Assembly (NCBI GenBank): GCA_026874595.1
Contig: CM049312.1
Span: forward strand, 49,295,429-49,359,428
From: Sipunculus nudus
Lineage: Eukaryota > Annelida > Sipuncula > Golfingiida > Sipunculidae
Length of the DNA: 64,000 bases
Direction of reading: 5' to 3'
In this document: positions 11,914 through 21,744 of the stretch, piece by piece
Numbering within the stretch: position 1 is the first letter of the stretch
How the letters are laid out: every line of letters starts with the position of its first letter
The notes under the pieces: generated by a model
Seen by the model: the letters and a program-made list of their open reading frames with translations, nothing else
Told to the model about the DNA's origin: nothing
The model's database searches: none
Program-made: the position numbers and the translations under genes

Positions 11914-13077
11914 AGCTCAGCTGACTATAAGTCGTCTGAGCTATAGTCATGGCCCATTGTCCGTCGTCCATCTGTCTGTCCGTCCGTCCGTCCATAGATG
12001 TGGCACGTTTTTAAACCTTAAGACCTAGGAATCCTAAATTCGGCATAATGTTAGATGTCCCCAAGATCTCCTACCAAGCCAAAAACTGGATCTTTGCGTC
12101 TTTGTTCCTTTGAGAAATTAAGGAAAAACCTAAATTTTTTATTAAAAACCTATTTTCACACTTCAGGACGGCCTAATATCAAAACCACTCATCTGTTTTT
12201 CTTCATATTTGCCATAAATATTCCTCTACATAGTTCCTATGTACATGCCAGAAATTAGGTCTGTATTATATAATTTAAAAAAGTTATTGGCTCAAACATA
12301 ATGCATTTTGTAAAAAAATCAGGAAAGATATTTGATCATTTAACACAAAACATGTTAAAATTAAGGACTTTTTTTCCAGTAATATAACTTTAATTAATCA
12401 AAATTAAATTGTATACCCAAAATTAGATCGAAATCTTAATTTTTTAAAATATATACACAAAAATAAAAAATTGGTACCTTAAATTTTACCCAACTTTGGC
12501 CATGGCACGTTTTTATTTCTGTAAGTACTGTGGATATAATTTTCAGAGCATAAACATATAAGGATTTAATCTGTTAAAATCTGAAATTTAAAAATAAAAG
12601 CTGCAAAATTAGGCCAGTTTTTGAATTTTTTTTTAAGGCTCTTGTTGTGTTGCCTTACATTGTCAAGCAGTCCACTTTGGTCACTGTAGCTTATTCAGTA
12701 CAGCTCTCTATGCTCCCCAGGCTGTTGGCATAATGTTAGATGTCCCCAAGATCTCCTACCAAGCTGAAAACTGGGTCTTTGCGACTTCCTTCCTTTTAGA
12801 AATATAGGAAAACCCTCAATTTTTTATTAAAAACCTATTTTTACACTTCACGACTGCCTAATATCAAAACCACTCATCTGTTTTTCCTCATATTTACCAT
12901 AATATTCTTCTATATAGTTCCTATTACATGCCAGATATAAGGTCTGTATTTCATAATTTAAAAAAGTTATGGGCTCAAACATAATGCATTTTGTAAAAAA
13001 TCAGGAACGATATTTGATTGCTTAACACAAAATCTGTTAAAGCTAAGGACATTTTTTCAGTGAAATAACTTTAATTA
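11914..13077 (+). mobile_element. Family A element A3, left part
   Basis: It has the family A 5' hairpin at 11914, a GTCC tract near 11960-11990, then two diverged ~800 bp halves (the second from about 12720). The second half stops in mid-unit at ACTTTAATTA. The same unit resumes at 17784 with TAATCAAAATTAAATTG, so a 4.7 kb element has interrupted it. Confidence 0.65.
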
Positions 13078-13703
13078 CCATAATGTCTACATCAGTTCGT
13101 ATCCTTCATTAGTTCGCACACTATAAATTTCCTGAAACATATTTTTCTATGATACATATATGAATTCGTACACCAACATTCTGTGCTGTTATTAGCTATT
13201 GCCGGTGACCACCGGCAGTCCGTATGAACCATAATTGTTGCTATGATTAAAACAGCTTTTCATGCGGAGATGAATCAAATGTCGACGCTGTTCATCTGAT
13301 AACAACACATCTTTATGTCCTAGTGCGTGGCAGTAACATGATTATTTATCGGAACAATTTTATCAGATTTGCGACTTCATGTTTGTAAATAAGAAAAACT
13401 GTCACTTAACTGATACCGATGGGCCATCTTTGCTTCAGACTTGTTACAACATGAATGTGATCTGAACAATAGAACTCAAGGTAAAAAAATGTGTTTTTAT
13501 TGATAATATTTTGTTTACTTAATAACAGAATAAGAAGGATTTGTAAGTGGGACAAAAATCACATTAGCTGATGATCATATACTAGCAATCCACTTGGGAC
13601 AAATCTCGCACGGACCACTGATCACAGGCATGACCTGGTGCTACGAGACATCAAAGGTTAAATGGAGATCGTCAGTGCTTTGAACCACAGCTACAAAGGC
13701 TAT

Positions 13704-14604
13704 TCGGGTTGGGACGGTTACCGGTATACGGTATTATCATGATATCTGACAGCTACGGTTATCATACCGTCAACTTTCCTATTATCGCGATACCACGATA
13801 TCATTTTTTGTTCACGATTTTGGTTCACAAGCAAGCCCTTTAGGTTCAAAATAAATTTATTTCAAAGAATCACATTTATTTTTATAAACCACATGTATCT
13901 GAATACACGCGCGTGGGTGGAACCGTGTACTTACAGACTTCGGGATTAGTCGGAAATGTCCGCGTGTAGGTGGAAAAGTGTGCTTACAGACTTCGGGATT
14001 AGTCGGAAATGTCCGGAAGTAGCAGGATGAATCAGAGAGGACAAAAGCTTGAGAATTACAGGAGAAAATAACATTATAATTGAAGAGCAATAAATACACA
14101 TATTTATGCTTTATTACATGGAACGAAAATGTCAACATAAAAGTGTCACAACTGAATCGAACATTCCATACGGGTTGCATATTTTGCCATAAAAAATTAG
14201 GATGGTATATTTAGCCATGATTGGTATGACACGCTCTCCGAAAAATTCGCCGGGATTCTCCGGCTCTAATGTAGCTATAGGAAACTGATGGAAAGTTCTG
14301 ACAAGCGTGATTCGACGATGGGGGCAGGACTTCCCGCGCCTCAAGCTTGCACACCTGCAGGACCTTCATGCAACTTACATCACTTAATGAGTCATTCTGT
14401 GGTACTGGCACAATAGGTATAAATGATATTAATACTTAACCCCTTGTATAAAGTCAAGACTTTAAAGGTGGTTGTTATAAATATCATTATTGATGGCTTA
14501 TTATTGCCATTATATATAATTAAATATATCGCGATATCACGGTATATTGCGATAAAATTTGAATAATTATCATGATATCAAAAACCTGTATCGTCCCAAC
14601 ACTA
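13704..14604. mobile_element. 901 bp hAT-type MITE with 8 bp target duplication
   Basis: AAGGCTAT occurs at 13696-13703 and again at 14605-14612, directly flanking the element. The ends are TCGGGTTGGGACGG and, reversed, TAGTGTTGGGACGA. An 8 bp duplication and a TnGnGTTGGG-type end are typical of hAT elements. Subterminal regions are rich in GATATC/ATCATGATAT and CGGTATA words. Inside, near 13915-14025, a block of about 55-60 bp containing CTTACAGACTTCGGGATTAG is directly duplicated. No transposase ORF is present. Confidence 0.75.
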
Positions 14605-14730
14605 AAGGCTATACCGCTGTCTTCAAGAGTTTTTATTTGATAAATCCCAGTAATGTCTGTGAAATCATTTATTTTTTTTCCCCGCTGTATGAATCTTATT
14701 AGAATCTCCCAAATAAAACTACCTTATGTA

Positions 14731-14815
14731 GCGTTGGCAACTGTGGCCATTTGGTTAGAGGCGCATGAAGAGTTAAATTGTTAACCTTGTTCCCTGGTTC
14801 AAACCTGCTAGTCTT
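14731..14815 (+). repeat. tRNA-like sequence, possible SINE head
   Basis: TGGCCATTTGGTTAGAGG resembles a Pol III box A of Leu/Ser tRNA type. GGTTCAAACC, about 45 bp downstream, matches box B. The acceptor stem does not pair well, so this is not a functional tRNA. A tRNA-derived SINE or a tRNA pseudogene is more likely. Confidence 0.4.
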
Positions 14816-15144
14816 TTCCCCTTTTATGTTATTCCCCCGTCCCAGTTTTGAAATATGATAAACATATATTATTCATGTATTTCTTTCCACTGAAATTACT
14901 AAACGGGTAAAATAAACATTCAATTTATTGAAATATATAAATAAATCTGGTGAGATTACATATTCACAGCTGTAATAAGTTCACTTGCCGCCAGGTGGCA
15001 CCAGGAATCAATTTCGTTAACGCCCTAAGAAAATCACCATTACCATTTTTTTAGGGCGTATTCTGAAATCCATACAAATAATGTTCGTAAATGAATTAAA
15101 TGTTGCCATGAATTATTACAAAACAATAGTCCCTTTTCTTACAG

Positions 15145-15282
15145 CTAATGATGCTACGCACCGATGTACGCCATGAGAGACCCCTGGCTAATGATGTTTT
15201 CCTTTCATGTCCAAACTGTGAAACCCTTCCAAGATCGTTGCTTGTTTGTTTACCAATAATTTACTTGATTTGTTATATTAAG
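15145..15282 (+). CDS. Weak candidate exon inside the TA-flanked element
   Basis: A strong acceptor (CCCTTTTCTTACAG) precedes 138 open bases, which end at AAG|GTGATC. The 46-codon peptide includes a Cys-Pro-Asn-Cys pair and a hydrophobic C-terminal third. It could be a remnant of a transposase or of captured host sequence. No family is recognised, and chance is a serious alternative. Confidence 0.2.
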
Positions 15283-15539
15283 GTGATCAGTAACTCCTGT
15301 CAATTGTGTTTGCACCATGGCCGTGATCAAATAAATTTGTTAACAAATTGTACTAATGAGGTACAAATTTAACAGTTTGGGGTAATTAATTACTGAAGTT
15401 CCATTGCTGGTAGCTGGATTTTTTCTACGATCTTTATGATCTTTTATGCTGGCCTGTGGGTTACAAATGTTTAGTTTGTTCCGGCCGCAGTACAGGCCGT
15501 CCCGGTAACCCCCGACTGGCGCGGCTAAAACCCTGTATA

Positions 15540-17531
15540 TTATATATATGTCAGAGACGAGATTGAAATCCAGGCGGATTTTAAATTCGCCTAGACGAGA
15601 TTGCAATTGTGATCTCGGCTAGACGGATTTTAAACTCGCCTAGATCACAATCGCAATCTCGCCTAGGCGAGATTAAAATCCATCATGGAGCAGGCCAGGA
15701 TTTTAATCTCGCCTAGGCGAGATTTAAATCTGTCTGGTGTCATCCAGGCGAGTTTAAAATCTGCCTAGGCGAGATTAAAATAGTGATCTGATCTAATTTC
15801 CTAATATATTAAGCATTGTAATTGACATATGAAAAATGTTTTCAGTCGGATTTTCAATATTTTAACACTAAATGGTTACATATAGTTAACAGGTAATATA
15901 TTTATTAATATTTACAGAATATTATAGTATTAGTGTAATAATTAACTTTTTTACAGTAATGTAATAATTAATCATGTAATAATTATCATTTATTTTGGAA
16001 ATAGAATTATGAAATAGATATTTGATTATTACTTGCACCTTTGATGTGTTTCATGTGGTCTACAGCATCCATATCATACCAATGATTTGCTAAACATTAA
16101 TTAATCTTTATTTTTTTTTCCCAGTTTTCTTATCAACCTTGGGATTGTAAATATCACTAATAATTTTGACAAAATATAATTTGTAATTGTATTTAAGTAT
16201 ATGGCAATTGGAGAGTAACAGGAGGTATATTGAAGCACACTTATGAGATATTATGAAGAGCAAATCTGGGGGAAAAAGTCATCCACTTGCATACTCAATC
16301 AATCATAGATAGATAGATAGACAGATAGATAGATTAGTCTAGATAGCTATTACTTCACTATTTAAAAAGTATATTACACATTAACATAAACAATCATCCT
16401 ATTTGATAATTCTTACAGGACAAACAGAACAAATTAGTTGGTTGATACAGTTCAAATGTTTCTTTTTAACCCAGGTATTCAACACTCAACAGTCAAAACA
16501 TGTACACTTATGGTACAAAATATGCAGGGTATCAGTATTTATGATGGACTTTGATACACCATCCTATTTTTGGTAATTAAACATCATATGAGAAAAGGTA
16601 AAAGTTGATAAACAGATGTATATATGTGAATATTTCTTTGTCTTATTTAATCTTTACTTCTAATGTATATAATATTCTTCTGATCTTTTTTTTTTGTTTT
16701 GTGAGGGATTTTGTGAAGCTTCAATATTTATGTAGACTGTGTTACAAGATAACTGCCTTTTTTGGACAGTATTATATCATATCAGAAATTCATAGATCAA
16801 TAGATCATTTATGCATGTGAACATGCATTGAATTATATTGATAAATAATAAATGAGCTATGTCTCCTTTTGTCTTTTTAAAATACTACATTACTAATATT
16901 ACTAATACCAGTTTTCCATCAAATTAATATTGACAACAAAATTATTATGTAAATAATCAGCAGCAGCCCACATCATATATCATTTAAATAAGCCATATAC
17001 AATACCAATGTAAGTTTCTTATTACCTTGTTTATTAATAAAAATATACAATAAAAAAATTAATGTTAATTATTACATTAATATAATATTCTGTAAATATT
17101 AATTAATATATTACTTGTGAACTATACATAACCATTCAGTGTTAAAATATTGAAAATCTGACTGAAAACATCTTTCATAAGTCAATTACAATGCATAATT
17201 TATTAGGAAATTAGATCAGATCACTATTTTAATCTCGCCTAGGCAGATTTTAAACTCGCCTAAGTGATATCAGGCAGATTCTAAACTTGCCTGGATGACA
17301 CCAGACAGATTTTAAACTCGCCTAGGCGAGATTAAAATCCTGGCCTGCTCCATGATGGATTTTATTCTCGCCTAGGCTAGATTGCGATTGTGATCTCGTC
17401 TAGGCGAGTTTAAAATCTGTCTAGCCGAGATCACAATTGCAATCTCGCTTAGGCGAGATCACAATCGCAATCTCGTCTAGGCGAATTTAAAATCTGCCTG
17501 GATTTCAATCACGTCTCTGACATATATATAA
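15540..17531. mobile_element. 2 kb foldback element with ~460-480 bp terminal inverted repeats
   Basis: Bases 15540 to about 16000 are inverted at about 17050-17531. TTATATATATGTCAGAGACG at the left end matches the reverse complement of the right end. Both arms hold multiple copies of the palindrome ATCTCGCCTAGGCGAGAT and variants, separated by TTTAAA/TTAAAATC spacers. Deeper parts of the arms are AT-rich (AATATTACAGAATATTA-like) and also inverted. The central ~1 kb is non-coding and has a GATA microsatellite at 16305-16334. The target duplication is unclear. Confidence 0.75.
16305..16334 (+). repeat. GATA microsatellite
   Basis: About seven tandem ATAG units with one CAGA interruption, in the centre of the foldback element. 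Confidence 0.85.
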
Positions 17532-17783
17532 CACCGGTTTATAAAATGCCAGTTACGGGATATAATGGACATCGTCACCAGCAAGTGTTTAATAATAATT
17601 AACATGAGGGTTGCTGTACATCCCCTATTATCGCCCACCGCCAATTCTCAGGTGTCTGACGATCTTCGCTCCAGCAATATTCTAATTTTTCATATTTTAC
17701 ATATAATAATTAACACACTTAGAAAAAAAATTATTTTTTCCTGTACAAATTCTACAAGAAGTGAATTCAAGTAGACATTACGG

Positions 17784-18940
17784 TAATCAAAATTAAATTG
17801 TATACCCAAAATTTGATTATAATCTTTTATTTTTTTTTAAATATTAGCAAAAATAAAAAAAATTGATACCTTAATTTTGCCCAACTTTGGCCACGGCACT
17901 TTTTTTTCCTGTAAGTACTGTGGATTTAATTTTCACAGCATGTGCATATAAGGATTTAATCTGTTAAAATCTGAAATTTGAAAAGAAAAGCTGTAAAATT
18001 AGGCTAGTTATTTAATTTTGCTTTGTTGTATTCCCTTACATTGTCAAGCAGTCCAATGTGGGTCATTCAGTGCAACTCTCTATCTTTCCCAGGCTGTTGG
18101 CATAATGTCATGCAATCCCCTGACTAGGGCAAGCCCTCTCTCCACTGAGCTGAGCTTGCCCTAGTGATGTCTACAATATATACCATACCACAGGGAGCCT
18201 TTTTCTTTCTCTCCCCCGCCCCCACCCCATTCTGTTGACAGACCTGTACTATGAACTAGATGAATCTTAAAATCAACATTTTTTTCAGCAACGAGCAGTA
18301 ACAGCGGAGACCCCTCCCCCCGGGACCAACCCCTTCAATACACAGGACTAATAAACAAGATGAATCTTATAATTTTAATGTTAAATAAATTCTTTTTGAT
18401 GAGTATTGGACAATTTTGATTTTTTTTAAGAAAAAAATTTCAGGAATATAATCCTAATATTCAAATGTGATAAAATATTAGGATCTAATGGAAGTGCTAA
18501 CTGACAAGATTTAAGAAGATATAAATACTTTGTAGCATTCCATTCATATCTCTTAAAGTTGGCAGGGCCTAGGTGTGAATAACACTGTTAACTTAGTATT
18601 AAAGTTAAGAATATTGGTCAAACTTTGGGGGATTAATTTTTAACTCGTATGGCCATATATTTATTTTTTGAAAACTTAATTACCTTCACACATTATTTGT
18701 TTATGAAATGTTACTTTTATATAACACTTACTGCAGGCCTATTTGTTCCCTTGGTGCATCACTAAATGGTTTAGCTCATGTCCATTATTCTGTGGTTTAC
18801 AGAGTTTCATTTTAGCAGGGCCATTTTCCCATAGCTTTTCTAATGATAATATACATGAAAACGGAAAAGAAATAAAAGTATTTTGCAGTTACTAATATTT
18901 TCCAAAATTCAGCTGAGCTATGTGACCCATGGGTCCCTTG
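17784..18940 (+). mobile_element. Family A element A3, right part
   Basis: It resumes the family A unit at TAATCAAAATTAAATTG after the 4.7 kb insertion. It ends CAGCTGAGCTATGTGACCC, GGGTCCCTTG, then a T-run, which is the family A 3' signature. The stretch 18110-18850 is diverged from A1 and may contain further insertions, including a hairpin at 18123-18165. No gene is seen. Confidence 0.5.
18123..18165. other. 12 bp perfect inverted repeat (hairpin)
   Basis: ACTAGGGCAAGC at 18123-18134 and its reverse complement GCTTGCCCTAGT at 18154-18165 flank a 19 nt loop. It marks a junction in the A3 interior. Confidence 0.6.
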
Positions 18941-19072
18941 TTTTGAAAATCAGAATGAAGGTTGTCATGTGATAAGTTGTCGAAAGAGTTTTCATACTCT
19001 TGACCTTCAAGGGCAAATCTGTTGATATATGAGATTTTTGTGTACCCCATAACTTTGGAAGTACTTTGTTTA

Positions 19073-19440
19073 AGCTCAGTTGACTGAAAGTCATCTGAGC
19101 TATAGCGATCACTCTTTGTCCGTTGGCTGTCTTTCTGGTCATCTGTTAACAGGGCACAAGTCATACATCCAGGGAGGTCTATGAAAGATCTCCTTGGAAA
19201 CCTGAAATTAGGTCTGTGTTACCCATTATCTCCGAGCTATGGGGCTCAGAAGTACCCCCCAGACTTATTAAGAATTTGATGCAAAAGCTGCATTATCTGA
19301 ATAATTAATGAATTGATCGCCATGAGATATAAAGGAAAAACCTCCGTTTTCCATTAAAAAAAGCCATTGTAACACTTCAAGGCTGCCTCATATGAAAACC
19401 ACTGATCTGTTTTTGATCATATTTAGTAAGCATATTCTTC
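19073..19440 (+). repeat. Family A-type 5' fragment
   Basis: AGCTCAGTTGACTGAAAGTC pairs with GTCATCTGAGCT as the 5' hairpin, followed by TTTGTCCGTTGGC and a unit with GAAATTAGGTCTG and GTACCCCCCAGA. It resembles the starts at 29858 and 37140. No matching 3' end was found, so it appears truncated near 19440. Confidence 0.5.
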
Positions 19441-20430
19441 CATACATTTTTATGCCCCTGCCACAAACTGGCCGGGGCATATAGTTATACCGTGTCTTTC
19501 ATTCCATCATTCCGTCCTTCCGTCATTCTGTCATTCCGAAATGAAATAGTTGTACAGACTTTTTTTGCTATGCCTGCAGTTATTGGCCTGATTTTTGTGT
19601 GTGTGGGCAGATAATGACCAGTTACAGTTCGCGTTTCTTCCCGGTTGACCTACTTTTGACTGTATGACGGCTCCGGAACAGAAAATTTCATGAAAAATAG
19701 AAATTTTCATAACAAATGCACATGTATGGACTTTTTTTTCGCAATGCTTGCAGATATTGGCATTATTGTATGCGCCAAAACAAAGTTTTGCAGATACTAT
19801 ATTTTTGACCGGGTTCCTCCACTGCTGCCGCCACATTCTTCTCCTGGACAGATTTTTCCGAAACTTACACCAATTATGGAGTCACATGTGAACTGGTGCC
19901 TAACCAATTGGCCTTGACCTCTGACTTTTCCTCTCTGCCCTGCGTCCATTTGTGCGTCTGTTTCCACACATAAACCCACATATCTCCGGAAACCGTTTGA
20001 TTGATTGGGGGGAAAAATTGTACAAATGTAGCCCTTGGATAGCTTTTTAACATACACAAAAAATGGTGGCGCCACCTGCAACCATTTTTGCACAGTGTCC
20101 GTCTGTTTGTCTGCTGTGGGATAAAATCACTCATCTTGGCAGTGGTTAGACTTATCTGCCTAAAATTTTGCAGGTTTATACATCTTGGATAGCTTTCTTG
20201 ATTTTATGACAGGTGGCGCCACCTACATTCACATTCACGCTGCAGACATCCGAGCTCATATGTCAGGAACCGTTTGACCGATTTGGCCAAAATTTTGCAT
20301 GTGTATAGATCTCACATAGCTCTTTATCATACGCAAAACTGGTGGCGCCACCTGCAACCATTTTTGCACGCTGTCCATCTGTTTGTCTGCCTTGGGCTAA
20401 AATTACTCATATCTCGGCAATTTGTTCAAT
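19441..20430 (-). repeat. Mixed repeat: family C-like start and inverted partner of 10.8-11.3 kb
   Basis: TATGCCCC near 19451 pairs with GGGGCATA near 19475 as a hairpin, followed by a TTCCGTC microsatellite and one TTGCAGATATTGGC unit also seen at 35.7-37.0 kb. From about 19750 the sequence is the reverse complement of 10826-11330. GGTGGCGCCACC occurs at 20065, 20212 and 20341. It is non-coding. Confidence 0.5.
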
Positions 20431-21744
20431 TGGTCTCAGTTCAGTGACTTTTGGCTGAGTTATACGCTCTTTACACAGCGCTTTACCTATAGGCCTATTA
20501 CCTATATCGTAAGCGCTGTTTGTTTTGACCTCGTATCCTGAATCTCTACCCAAGAGGGGAGCACTGTATTTTGGACCAATCGGATGAGACCCCGTGTTGG
20601 AAGACAAAACTGTTTACCAGCCAAGCGAAGAATACACGGAGCTTATGTTGTTCATTTTGTTGTGAGTGACAGCTCATCGCCCCGGCAACTGTTTGAACAG
20701 GCCACAGGCTCAGACATTGCCTTGGTGCAAGGCTGAGAATTACACACCAGGTGACCCGGGCTCCATACTCAGCCTTGAATATGTTCTTACGAAATACCGT
20801 AGCTTCTGAAAGAATAAAATAGTAATTAAGAATAAGATGCAGCTTAAACTATGTTCACTCTACCTATAAACCCTTTATATATCAGTTTCCATACATGTGG
20901 AGTCTCCTGTTTATGTTATATATGATATAACAGCATTTTATCATGAAGAGAAGAGCAGGAGACCATCACTGACACAGCCATGTTGCTGAGGCATGAACTC
21001 TGGTCACCCATGACCTGACCTGTGACCTGACTTCTGGTGTACCAGAGTAATTTATTGCTAATATGTCTATTAAAAAAATCTTATTTCATGAATAATACTT
21101 ATGAGTAAATGAAAGTATATGGCTACAATAATTCCTTTATAACTTTATTGCTAGATCTTTTAAGGTTTTGACAAATTTGCCTATGGAAGTTATGGAAACA
21201 ATATTTACTATAATTTATTTGGGACAATAATCAGAGGACAACTTTTCTCATATCAATAAGGTCAAGGACAGGGTCATGTGACAAAAGATAAACATGACAG
21301 CATGGCAGGCTAAAAAAAACAACCAGAGTTGAAATCTTAACAATTTCCTCATAAGAGCACTTCTACATAATTTATTTTTGCTTCAGAACAGTTTATTAGC
21401 CATTATTGGTAAGAAATATGCTTAATTGTCTCTATTTTCTCTGTTTATTTTGCAAATATCCCAATATACCCTTGCTACGCTTTTCCATAAGAGGATCCCC
21501 ATAACTGAAATCTCATTTCAGTTTTGAACCCATAACAAGCTCAGACAGAATGGCACCACACGTGGTTTCTGGGCAGTGCCTGATGCCTGACGAGTGTTTG
21601 TTGACTGGCATTTGGTTGGCTGCTAATCACATCACCATTTTTTTCAGCAGACAGGCCACCTGGTGTTTAAGTGCATCAAAAACGGTCATAGCAGGCAGCG
21701 GGATATCAGTAGTATCTTTAGAAGCGCAAGATTTCCTCTGCCTC
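20431..21744. other. Non-coding intronic sequence with one hairpin
   Basis: A near-perfect hairpin pairs ACAGCGCTTTAC near 20475 with GTAAGCGCTGT ending at 20519. It lies in a slightly GC-richer block, 20450-20780. No splice-bounded protein-like frame was found. The rest is AT-rich, unique-looking sequence. Confidence 0.35.

Larger units (their letters stand above)
13078..17783. mobile_element. 4.7 kb TA-flanked element with short terminal inverted repeats
   Basis: The family A unit is interrupted at a TA, and TA is present on both sides (13076-13077 and 17784-17785). The uninterrupted form at 12390 reads ACTTTAATTAATCAAAATT. The ends are CCATAATGTCTAC and, reversed, CCGTAATGTCTAC. Subterminal GAATTYGTACA-like words occur near both ends. 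No transposase is recognised, so it is probably non-autonomous. It carries a hAT-type MITE (13704-14604), a tRNA-like sequence and a foldback element (15540-17531). A TA target suits Tc1/mariner-like or related DDE transposons, but the termini match no family I know. Confidence 0.65.

Noticed and set aside
13857-14180. 107-codon minus-strand ORF in the hAT-type MITE
   Set aside because: It is produced by the direct duplication containing CTTACAGACTTCGGGATTAG and has no transposase features.
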